Of a stretch of DNA of 8,175 nt, positions 1-5,834 are shown piece by piece (positions within the stretch are counted from its first letter, which is position 1; the number at the start of each line of letters is the position of its first letter). The notes beneath the pieces are model-generated. The model did no database searches, was not told where the DNA came from, and was given only the letters and a program-made list of their open reading frames with translations. The stretch comes from JBHJOF01 sp050330055. Its GTDB lineage: Bacteria > Pseudomonadota > Alphaproteobacteria > Kiloniellales > JAKSDN01. The stretch spans positions 1 to 8,175 of the forward strand of contig JBHJOF010000109.1 of the NCBI GenBank assembly GCA_050330055.1, read 5' to 3'. A program made the position numbers and the translations under genes.

Positions 1-717
1 ATCGGCCAGGCGCAGCGCCTGCGCCATGCAGAAGTGGGCCGAGAGCCCGCAGAGCGTGACCACGACCAGCCAGCCCCAGGTGATCGCCGTCGGCATCTGC
101 AGGTGGCCGAGCGAGGGGATCAGGCCCATCGGCGCCTGCACCAGCGCCATGTAGAAGAGAATGGTGAGCGAGCTTTCGGTCGACGCGAGGCGCTTGGTCA
201 CCATGATGGTGCAGGCGAAGGCCAAGGCAGCGATCACGACGGCTAGGTGCCCGCCGCTGACGGGCGCGGCACCCGGCCGCACGATGATCAGGATGCCGGC
301 AAAGCCCACCAGCACCGCGGCCCAGCGCACCGCGCTCAGGCGCTCGTGCAGCACGAAGGGCGCCAGCAGCGCGACCCAGAGCGGGATGGTGAACTCGATG
401 GCGAAGACCTGGGCGAGCGGGATCAGCGCGATGCCGTAGAACCAGCCGAACTGGCCGACGAAGTGGACGACGTTGCGGCCAAGGTGCAGGCCTAGGCGCC
501 GGGTGCGGAACTGCGCCAGTCCGCCCGGCGAGAGCGCCGCCACGGCAACGATGACGATCAGGCCGATCAGGCTGCGGTAGAACATGAGCTGGAAGGTATC
601 CAGCTCGAACGAGATCTCACGGCCCGCCACCGCCATGGCCGTGAAGGAGAACAGCGCACCCACCATCCAGGCCGCCGCGATGAGCGGCGCTGAGGTGGGG
701 TTGCTGGGATGGCGCAT
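1..717 (-). CDS. EamA/DMT-family membrane transporter (3' end cut off)
   Basis: This is an inner-membrane permease of the drug/metabolite transporter superfamily. These proteins usually have ten membrane helices in two EamA repeats; the substrate cannot be read from sequence. The 239 codons present are open to the window edge, and family members are about 290-300 aa, so roughly 50-60 residues are missing. Hydrophobic segments alternate with short charged loops, for example residues 11-30, 44-62, 77-101 (ending in the typical PLAQVFAIEFTIPLW stretch), 103-120 and 133-146. The loop with HERL at about 106-109 and the VGFAGILIIVRPG stretch at about 118-130 are typical of the end of the first EamA repeat. 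The second repeat begins near 140-150. The start is the ATG at 717-715; its ribosome site is weak, and Met18 is an alternative. The next gene is divergent, 176 bp away. The family call is firm. Confidence 0.9.
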   Translation of the reverse strand, partial: MRHPSNPTSAPLIAAAWMVGALFSFTAMAVAGREISFELDTFQLMFYRSLIGLIVIVAVAALSPGGLAQFRTRRLGLHLGRNVVHFVGQFGWFYGIALIPLAQVFAIEFTIPLWVALLAPFVLHERLSAVRWAAVLVGFAGILIIVRPGAAPVSGGHLAVVIAALAFACTIMVTKRLASTESSLTILFYMALVQAPMGLIPSLGHLQMPTAITWGWLVVVTLCGLSAHFCMAQALRLAD

Positions 718-802
718 GGTCTGGCCTGGTCTCTAGTCCGCGGTGCTGCGCCGCCTGTGTAACAGCTTCGGCCAGGGCTCGCAGCGTCGGTGAGCGGTTG
801 TT

Positions 803-808
803 AGTATA
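803..808 (-). promoter_or_regulatory. possible -10 element for the transporter gene
   Basis: Read on the minus strand this is TATACT, five of six matches to the sigma-70 -10 consensus. It sits in the locally A+T-richer part of the 176-bp gap between the divergent transporter and GFA genes, about 85 bases upstream of the transporter start. I found no convincing -35 hexamer at the right distance, so this is only a candidate. Confidence 0.2.
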
Positions 809-893
809 GCAGGCTGACGTAAATGCATTGGACGGGTCGCGTTTCCGGTGCCGAGGTTTGGAGCCAGTTCCACCACTCCAGAAGGGAGACGCC

Positions 894-1322
894 ATGGCCA
901 AAACGCATAGGGGAACCTGTTTCTGTGGGGCAGTGGCGATCGAGGCAACAGGCGTGCCCGAGGAGATGGGCTACTGCCATTGCAGCTCGTGCCGATCCTA
1001 TTCGGGGGCGCCGGTGAGCGCCTTCACCTTGTGGAAGGCGGAGAACGTAGGGGTCGCGAAGGGAGCGGAGCTCCTCGGCCGGTTCAACAAGACCGAATTC
1101 AGTGACCGGCGCTTCTGCACGAAATGCGGCGGCCACGTCATGGTCGATCACCCGAGCCTCGGCCTTACCGATGTCCATGCCGCAACCATCCCGACCTTGG
1201 CCTTCAGGCCAGCCGTTCACCTGAACTACGCCGAAACGGTGCTGCCGATGAAGGATGGGCTTCCCAAGTTGAAGGACTTTCCCGCCCAGGCGGGCGGGTC
1301 CGGCGAGACGATGCCCGAATAG
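894..1322 (+). CDS. GFA / CENP-V-family zinc-site protein
   Basis: This 142-residue protein belongs to the glutathione-dependent formaldehyde-activating (GFA) family. The founding member, Paracoccus Gfa, was reported to speed condensation of glutathione with formaldehyde. Most relatives have no proven reaction, so only the family is claimed. All the cysteines expected for the two zinc sites are visible: C9 and C11 (TCFCG), C28, C30 and C33 (YCHCSSCR), and C75 and C78 (FCTKCGG). The length is normal for a single-domain member. The ATG at 894 is chosen because GAAGGGAG lies just upstream at 881-888. The frame stays open further upstream (an ATG at 828), but that part lacks family sequence and a ribosome site. 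It stands alone, divergent from the transporter and convergent with the GntR gene. No formaldehyde-pathway gene is nearby. Confidence 0.93.
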   Translation: MAKTHRGTCFCGAVAIEATGVPEEMGYCHCSSCRSYSGAPVSAFTLWKAENVGVAKGAELLGRFNKTEFSDRRFCTKCGGHVMVDHPSLGLTDVHAATIPTLAFRPAVHLNYAETVLPMKDGLPKLKDFPAQAGGSGETMPE

Positions 1323-1335
1323 CGTCCGTCGTGTC

Positions 1336-1353
1336 TGGCCCACTGCTGGGTCG
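1336..1353. terminator. possible weak hairpin between convergent genes
   Basis: CCCA at 1339-1342 pairs with TGGG at 1347-1350 across a four-base loop, and flanking bases extend the stem to seven pairs if two G-U pairs are allowed. It fills the 31-bp gap between the converging GFA and GntR genes, where a shared terminator would be expected. No T-tract follows on either strand, so the case is weak. Confidence 0.25.
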
Positions 1354-2100
1354 TTAGCGGCCTGTCTCTTCGCTCGCGCCCTCCACCCGCCCCTCCGCCT
1401 CGTCCATGAAGCGCTGCAGCACCTCGCCGGCGTCGCTGACGTGGGCGGTGACCAGCTCTGCCGCCCAGGACTCGTCGCCGCGGCGGTAAGCGGCCAGGAT
1501 GTCCCAGTGCTCGCGCTGCGAGCGGTCCTGGTAGTCGGCGGTCTGCCAGACTACGCGCAGATAGCGGTCGACGCTCTGCCACAGGCCCTCGATGGTCCGC
1601 AGAAGACGCGGCCGGCCGCAGGGCGCGTAGAGCGCGCGGTGGAAGTCCCAGTTGAGCCGCGACCAGTCGTCGAGCGCCGTCGCCCGGTCGGCCTGCTCGA
1701 GGATCGCCTCGGCCGCGGCCAGGTCGGCCTCGCCCGCCGTCTGCACCGAGAGCTGCACCGCCAGCCCCTCGAGGGCGACGCGCATGTCGGTGACGTCGCG
1801 CGCCTCGGCGGCGCTCAAGCGCGCCACGAAGGTGCCGCGCCGCGGATAGTGGGTGACCAGGCCCTCGGCCTCGAGGCGGCGCAGCGCCTCGCGCACCGGG
1901 ATGTGGCTGACGCCCTGCTCGGCGGCGATGTGGTCCTGGCGCAGCTGGGTGCCGGCCGCCAGCCGGCCGCTCAAGATCGCCGTGCGCAGGGCGTCGGCGA
2001 CGGTCTCGACCGCGCCCCCTGGTCTGCCCAGACGGCCTTGGGGGCGGGCCTGGGGACGCGGTCCGGAGGGTCTTGACAAGAGCCACGGAGACTCGTTCAT
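1354..2100 (-). CDS. GntR-family transcriptional regulator, FCD (FadR-like) subfamily
   Basis: A DNA-binding repressor or activator of 248 residues as drawn. Residues ~31-95 form the GntR winged helix: VETVADALRTAILSGRLAAG, then the recognition region SHIPVREALRRLEAEGLV, then the wing YPRRGTFVA. Residues ~100-235 are an all-helical FCD effector domain, with R107/E111 in the first helix. FHRAL (H154), EHWDIL (H198) and TAHV (H220) are in the places of the three metal-binding histidines of this domain. FCD domains often sense small carboxylates or amino-acid-like ligands; the ligand here is unknown. The aminotransferase starts 42 bp away on the other strand and is the likely target. Residues 1-28 are an unusual Pro/Arg/Gly-rich extension. 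No ribosome site precedes the ATG at 2100, and a TATAAT lies so close to it that the true start may be further in, for example the TTG at 2079. Confidence 0.93.
   Translation of the reverse strand: MNESPWLLSRPSGPRPQARPQGRLGRPGGAVETVADALRTAILSGRLAAGTQLRQDHIAAEQGVSHIPVREALRRLEAEGLVTHYPRRGTFVARLSAAEARDVTDMRVALEGLAVQLSVQTAGEADLAAAEAILEQADRATALDDWSRLNWDFHRALYAPCGRPRLLRTIEGLWQSVDRYLRVVWQTADYQDRSQREHWDILAAYRRGDESWAAELVTAHVSDAGEVLQRFMDEAEGRVEGASEETGR
2073..2078 (+). promoter_or_regulatory. TTGACA, possible -35 hexamer toward the aminotransferase
   Basis: This is a perfect sigma-70 -35 consensus inside the start of the regulator's reading frame. The best following -10-like hexamer, TATATT at 2100-2105, is 21 bases away, longer than the usual 16-19. 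Shorter spacings give only poor hexamers. The match may be chance, or a poor promoter whose spacer overlaps the palindrome. Confidence 0.25.
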
Positions 2101-2111
2101 ATATTATATAT
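2099..2111. promoter_or_regulatory. A+T-rich palindrome, candidate operator of the GntR regulator
   Basis: ATATATTATATAT is a perfect 13-base palindrome around a central T, within a stretch (about 2096-2120) that is almost pure A/T in otherwise very GC-rich DNA. It lies between the divergent regulator and aminotransferase genes and touches the annotated start codon of the regulator. It contains TATAAT on the minus strand (2108-2103) and overlaps TATAAA on the plus strand (2109-2114), both good -10 matches. FCD-type GntR proteins commonly bind short palindromes in such divergent gaps, so autoregulation plus control of the aminotransferase is inferred. Confidence 0.6.
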
Positions 2112-2142
2112 AAACTAAATAAGCTGCTGGGAGAACAGGAAA

Positions 2143-3318
2143 ATGACCGTCTCGCGCCTGGCCGAGATGCCGGGGATCGGGGTCGACCGCATGGGCGCGG
2201 CCGCCGATGCTGCCGCCGCCGCCAATCCGGCGCTGCTGCGCCTGGAGAACCTGGACACCGACCTGCGCCCGCCGCCGGCCGCGATCGCGGCGACCCGGGA
2301 GGCCGCCGGGCGCGACGAGGCCAACAGCTACCTGCCCTTCCTCGGCCAGCACGCCCTGCGCCGCGCCGTGGCCGCTCACGTCGGCCGGCTGTCCGGCGTC
2401 GCCTACGATTCCGAGCGTCAGTGCATCATCACCGCCGGCGGGCTGAGCGGCTGCCTGATCGCCTTGCTTGCTCTGCTCGAGCCGGGCGACGAGGTGGTGC
2501 TGACCGACCCGACCTACGTCGGCATGCTGAATCGCGTGCGCCTGGCCGGCGGCCGGCCGCACCTGGCGCCCTTCGTGCGCGACGGCGCCCAATTGCGACT
2601 TGACCTCGACGCCCTGTGCAAGGCTTTCACGCCACGCACCGGGGGGCGCACCCGCGCCGCCTTCATCATGAGCCCCTCGATGCCCTCGGGCGCCGTGCTG
2701 AACCACCAGGAATGGCAGGCGATCGCCGCGCTCTGCCAGGAGCACGACGCCTGGCTGCTCTACAACGCCGCCATGGAGCGCATCCTCTACGACGGCCGGC
2801 CGCACATCCATCCGGCCGGCCTGCCGGGCATGGCCGAACGGACCATCACGGTCGGCAGCGCCTCGAAGGAGTTCCGCATGATCGGCTGGCGGGTCGGCTG
2901 GGTGGTCGGGCCGGAGGCGATCATGCGCGACATCGCGCTCGCCAGCATCTCGGACGTGGTGGTGCCGGTCGGCATCGCCCAGGAGGCGGCGCGCGCCGCC
3001 CTGGAGACGCCGGAGCAGGACGTCACCGACGCCGTCGCCGAGTGGCAGCGGCGCCGTGACGTGATCGTCGAGGAACTGGCCGGCCTGCCGCTGATCCCGG
3101 CGGCCGGGAGCTGGTCGATGCTGCTCGACGCCGGCGCCCTGGGCCATGGGGCGGCCGACGCCTCGGCCCTGCTGCTGGAGCGCGGCGCGGTGGCCGCCAC
3201 GCCCATGGCCGGCTGGGGCGAGGTCAACGGGCCGCAGTTCGTGCGCTTCGTCTTCAGCAACGAGCCGGCCGCGCGCCTGCGCGGCCTCGGCGAGCGGCTG
3301 CGCCGGGCGCTGACCTGA
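2143..3318 (+). CDS. class I/II PLP-dependent aminotransferase-like enzyme with altered active site
   Basis: A 391-residue fold-type I enzyme of the aspartate aminotransferase superfamily, of normal length. Visible landmarks are Y63 in NSYLPFLGQHALR, the phosphate-site region AGGLSG (98-103), the ring-stacking aromatic Y125 in DPTYVG, the PLP lysine K242 in SASKEFRM, R250 in GWRVGW, and the carboxylate-binding R368 near the C-terminus. Three usual residues are changed. The NPxNPTG loop reads SPSMPSG (177-183), putting Met180 where the PLP O3'-binding Asn sits. The DExY motif reads NAAM (208-211), so the Asp that binds the pyridine nitrogen is Asn208 and the Tyr is Met211. Catalysis may thus be weak, altered or absent. 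AGGA at 2137-2140 fits the ATG at 2143. The divergent GntR gene probably controls it. The substrate is unknown. Confidence 0.9.
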   Translation: MTVSRLAEMPGIGVDRMGAAADAAAAANPALLRLENLDTDLRPPPAAIAATREAAGRDEANSYLPFLGQHALRRAVAAHVGRLSGVAYDSERQCIITAGGLSGCLIALLALLEPGDEVVLTDPTYVGMLNRVRLAGGRPHLAPFVRDGAQLRLDLDALCKAFTPRTGGRTRAAFIMSPSMPSGAVLNHQEWQAIAALCQEHDAWLLYNAAMERILYDGRPHIHPAGLPGMAERTITVGSASKEFRMIGWRVGWVVGPEAIMRDIALASISDVVVPVGIAQEAARAALETPEQDVTDAVAEWQRRRDVIVEELAGLPLIPAAGSWSMLLDAGALGHGAADASALLLERGAVAATPMAGWGEVNGPQFVRFVFSNEPAARLRGLGERLRRALT

Positions 3319-3335
3319 AGCCCATAGCCGAAATA

Positions 3336-3362
3336 GAAATAAGGGGACAGTATACTTAATTC
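3336..3362 (+). repeat. left 27-bp inverted-repeat arm
   Basis: This arm begins GAAATAAGGGGACAG and ends in TACTTAATTC. It is an exact reverse complement of the arm at 3415-3441. The match stops at both ends: outward at 3335/3442 and inward at 3363/3414. Confidence 0.9.
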
Positions 3363-3414
3363 ATCCCAGCCAGTAGGCGCAGTGAGGCACGCCAACGGCC
3401 GCCGCATCGAAATC

Positions 3415-3441
3415 GAATTAAGTATACTGTCCCCTTATTTC
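3415..3441 (-). repeat. right 27-bp inverted-repeat arm
   Basis: This is the exact reverse complement of the left arm, with no mismatch over 27 bases. It ends ten bases before the stop codon of the methyltransferase gene. In RNA the pair could form a 27-bp stem with a 52-base loop. Confidence 0.9.
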
Positions 3442-3450
3442 CCGTTCGCT

Positions 3451-4764
3451 TCAGTCCTTGCCGATCTCGACGCGGCCGGGACAGCGCAGCAGCATACGGT
3501 TGAGCCCGTTGAGCGGACCGTAGACCTGATCGAACTGGGTCTTGAAGCCCGGCCAGCCGAGCGTCGGCTCGACCATGCGCAGCGCCTCGTGGATCGCCGC
3601 CAGCGTGGTCTCGCCGTCGACGCGCGATAGGATCGCCGGCGCCAAGGGCGGCAAGGTCAGGGTCAGCGACAGGCCATCGAGCTCCGCCTTCAGACGGCCG
3701 TCACGGCGCAGCGCCTCGGCCAGCTTGTCGCCGTCCAGCTCGCGCAAGAGCGGCACCACGTCCGGGCCGTCGGGCCGGGCGACGCGCATCGTCGCCAGCA
3801 CGGCGTTCGGCTCGGGCGGCCGCGCCAGGTAGGCGACGTGCTTGCGCATGTTGCCGGCGATGATCTCGGCGATCGCGGCGCGCGCGATCGGGTCCTTGTC
3901 GCGCAGCCGCTGCAGCAGCAGCGGGTCGCGCAGATAGACCGAAGGCTCGTAGCGCAGCGGCTCGATCATGGCGGTGATGGCCAGGCCGGCCTCACGCACC
4001 AGCGCGACGAGCTGCGGCACCGTGTAGGCCCGGTCGCGCGCGTGCAGGCAGAGGTCGACCAGCTCGGCGTCGCTACGCTGATGATCGGTCATCAGGCTGT
4101 TGCGCCGGAACCAGTTGGTCGCCGGCAGGCCGGCGATCAGCTTGCGCGCCAGCACGACGCGCTGGTCGAGCGGCAGATCGCCGGTCAGGCTGCGCAGCAC
4201 GGCCTGCAGCGGATAGAGCCCGGTGCGGCCGTACTCGCCATAGACCATGAGCCCGATGCCGCCGTCTCCGGCCAGCACCGCCTTGAGCGCGGCGAGGCCC
4301 GCCGCCGGATCGGCCAGGTGGTGCAGCACGCCGCAGCAGTCGATGTAGTCGAAGGGGCCGAGGCCGAGCTCGGGGAGCGCCTCGATGCTGCCGGTGACAA
4401 AGCTGACATTCTTCAGGCCGCGCGCTTCGATCCGCGCCTCGGCGATCCGGCGCGCGGCCTGCGACAGGTCGAAGTACGTCACTTCGCCCCCTGTAACGCT
4501 GGCGTCACCGCAGTCGGCGAGCTGCTGCGCCAGCATGACCGTGGCATCGCCAGTGCCGCCGCCGGCGACCAGGGCGCGGAACGGCCGCGTGAAGTCGCGC
4601 CTGCCGCCGAAGAGGTAGTGGTTGATCTCGGCCAGGTTGCTCGGCGAGCCGGTGATCAGGCGCTTGGCCTCGTCGGCCGGGTTGCGCGCCGGGTAGGGAT
4701 AGGCCTCGTACTGCTGCTGGACCTGATCGTCCCGGCCCTGCTCGCTCGCGCTTCTGTCGTTCAT
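3451..4764 (-). CDS. class I SAM-dependent methyltransferase with long C-terminal extension
   Basis: A soluble 437-residue protein with a Rossmann methyltransferase domain at about 60-210. Motif I is LVAGGGTGDA (65-74), the acidic ribose-binding residue is D99 in TYFDLS, and motif IV/V is FDYIDCCGVLHHL (138-150), typical of the Methyltransf_12/25 type. Before it lies QQQYEAYPYPARNP (16-29), a motif I associate with a group of large bacterial methyltransferases. Residues ~230-437 lie beyond the catalytic domain and match nothing I can name; the stretch containing DGETTLAAIHEAL suggests a small helical domain. The acceptor is unknown. The ATG at 4764 follows GAGGT by 11 bases. The frame is open further upstream only through the oxidoreductase gene in another frame. 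It is the last gene of the minus-strand set, 29 bases after the oxidoreductase stop, and ends beside the inverted-repeat element. Confidence 0.9.
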   Translation of the reverse strand: MNDRSASEQGRDDQVQQQYEAYPYPARNPADEAKRLITGSPSNLAEINHYLFGGRRDFTRPFRALVAGGGTGDATVMLAQQLADCGDASVTGGEVTYFDLSQAARRIAEARIEARGLKNVSFVTGSIEALPELGLGPFDYIDCCGVLHHLADPAAGLAALKAVLAGDGGIGLMVYGEYGRTGLYPLQAVLRSLTGDLPLDQRVVLARKLIAGLPATNWFRRNSLMTDHQRSDAELVDLCLHARDRAYTVPQLVALVREAGLAITAMIEPLRYEPSVYLRDPLLLQRLRDKDPIARAAIAEIIAGNMRKHVAYLARPPEPNAVLATMRVARPDGPDVVPLLRELDGDKLAEALRRDGRLKAELDGLSLTLTLPPLAPAILSRVDGETTLAAIHEALRMVEPTLGWPGFKTQFDQVYGPLNGLNRMLLRCPGRVEIGKD

Positions 4765-4793
4765 GCCGGCCAGCACCTCGTTGCGCCGCGCGC

Positions 4794-5777
4794 TCAAGCG
4801 CGGTTCGTGGTCAGCACCACCTTGCCGGTCGAGCGCCGCTCGCCCAGCAGGGCGAGCGCGTCCGCCGCCTGCTCGAGCGGCAGACGGTGCGACACGTGCG
4901 GCTTCAGCTTGCCGGCCTCGTACCAGCCGAACAGCTCGGCAAAGGCCTGCTGCAGGCGGGCCGGCTGCTGCTGGCGGTAGGAGCCCCAGTAGAGGCCGAT
5001 CGCCGCAATGTTCTTGACCAGCAGGATGTTGGCCGGAATCTGCGGGACCCGGCCGCCGGCGAAGCCAATGATCAGCAGCCGGCCGTCCCAGGCGATGGCG
5101 CGCAGCGATGCCTCGAAGACGTCGCCGCCGACAGGATCGAAGACCACGTCGGCACCGCGCCCGCCGGTCAGGTCCTTCACGGCGCTGCGGACGTCCTCGC
5201 ACTTGGTGTCGATCAGGTGATCGGCACCATGCGCCTTGGCAACCGCCAGCTTGTCCGGCCCGCCGGCCGTGGCGATCACGCGGGCGCCCATGGCCTTGCC
5301 GACCTCGACCGCGGCCAGGCCGACGCCGCCGGCCGCGCCATGCACCAGCAGCACCTCGTCGGGGCGGAGGCCGGCGCGCCAGACCAGCGCGCCCTGCGCC
5401 GTGCCGTAGGTGATGGGGAATCCGGCGGCGGTGACGAAGTCCATCGTCTCGGGGATGACGAAGACGTCGCTCTCGCCGGCGACGGCAGTCTCGGCGAAGC
5501 CGCCCCAGTCGAGCAGGCCCAGCACCCGGTCGCCCGGCTTGACCCGGGTAACGCCGGGCCCGACGGCGCTCACCCGGCCTGCCACCTCGAGCCCCGGGCT
5601 GAACGGCAGCGGCGGCTTGACCTGGTATTTGCCGGCGACGATCAGGGTATCGGCGAAGTTGACGCCGGCGGCGGCCACCTCGATCGCGAGCTGGCCGGGG
5701 CCGGGCCGCGGTGCCGGCAGCTCTTCCACGGTCAGTCCGCCGGAGCCGTTCCAGTCATGGCAGAGTACCGCGCGCAT
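4794..5777 (-). CDS. zinc-free MDR oxidoreductase, NADPH:quinone reductase-like
   Basis: A cytosolic 327-residue member of the medium-chain dehydrogenase/reductase family, quinone oxidoreductase branch. This branch uses NADPH to reduce quinones or activated double bonds; the actual substrate is not readable. The N-terminal GroES-like domain carries GVNFADTL (38-45) and PGLEVAGRV (61-69). The GHE-type cysteine and histidine ligands of zinc alcohol dehydrogenases are absent, as expected for this branch. The Rossmann domain has VHGAAGGVGLAAVEVGKAMG (145-164), with GGRGADVVFDPVGG (205-218) further on. The C-terminal end STGKVVL is typical. Length is normal. AAGGGAG lies upstream of the ATG at 5777. 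It lies 45 bases after the asparaginase stop and 29 before the methyltransferase start, so it is probably the middle gene of an operon. Confidence 0.93.
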   Translation of the reverse strand: MRAVLCHDWNGSGGLTVEELPAPRPGPGQLAIEVAAAGVNFADTLIVAGKYQVKPPLPFSPGLEVAGRVSAVGPGVTRVKPGDRVLGLLDWGGFAETAVAGESDVFVIPETMDFVTAAGFPITYGTAQGALVWRAGLRPDEVLLVHGAAGGVGLAAVEVGKAMGARVIATAGGPDKLAVAKAHGADHLIDTKCEDVRSAVKDLTGGRGADVVFDPVGGDVFEASLRAIAWDGRLLIIGFAGGRVPQIPANILLVKNIAAIGLYWGSYRQQQPARLQQAFAELFGWYEAGKLKPHVSHRLPLEQAADALALLGERRSTGKVVLTTNRA

Positions 5778-5807
5778 CCCCTCTCCCTTGCCGCCGCTTT
5801 TGCGTGG

Positions 5808-5834
5808 CCCTAGAAGGGCCCCCTAGAAAGGACC
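5808..5834. repeat. imperfect tandem 13/14-base duplication at the asparaginase stop
   Basis: CCCTAGAAGGGCC (5808-5820) is followed directly by CCCTAGAAAGGACC (5821-5834). The second copy contains the asparaginase stop codon, and the first lies just after it in the gap before the oxidoreductase. The first copy also gives a small hairpin, GGCCC at 5806-5810 with GGGCC at 5816-5820. It is probably a slippage product; no function is claimed. Confidence 0.55.

Larger units (their letters stand above)
3336..3441. mobile_element. non-autonomous inverted-repeat element (MITE/REP-like), 106 bp
   Basis: Two perfect 27-base inverted repeats (3336-3362 and 3415-3441) flank a 52-base core. Each arm carries AAGGGGACAGTATACTTAAT or its complement, with the small palindrome AGTATACT inside. 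The arms are much more A/T-rich than their surroundings, and no protein-coding gene occupies the element. From memory, GGGGACAGTATACTTAATT-type repeats recur in many proteobacteria beside IS200-like REP-associated transposase genes, so a mobilised derivative is the likeliest explanation. No transposase is in this window. I see no clear target-site duplication. It lies exactly in the gap between two convergent genes, whose transcripts would fold through its stem from either side. Confidence 0.75.

Noticed and set aside
864..879. Minus-strand GGAGTGGTGGAACTGG resembles the 5' end of tRNA-Leu
   Set aside because: The similarity stops after about 16 bases; no D-loop, anticodon arm or T-arm follows. 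It is probably chance, or at most a tiny remnant that cannot be supported.
1281..1294. CCCGCC/GGCGGG inverted repeat near the end of the GFA gene as a terminator
   Set aside because: It lies inside the coding region, has only a two-base loop as drawn and is not followed by a T-tract.
2104..3147. Long minus-strand open frame opposite the aminotransferase
   Set aside because: It is a low-complexity shadow with no domain; the opposite strand encodes a clear fold-type I enzyme.
3838..4980. Long plus-strand open frame opposite the methyltransferase
   Set aside because: Its composition is that of an antisense shadow, with no recognisable domain, and it overlaps two supported genes on the other strand.
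4765..5202. N-terminal extension of the methyltransferase frame into the oxidoreductase gene
   Set aside because: The translated extension is Arg/Gly-rich shadow sequence in another frame of a well-supported MDR gene; the conserved protein begins at about 4764.
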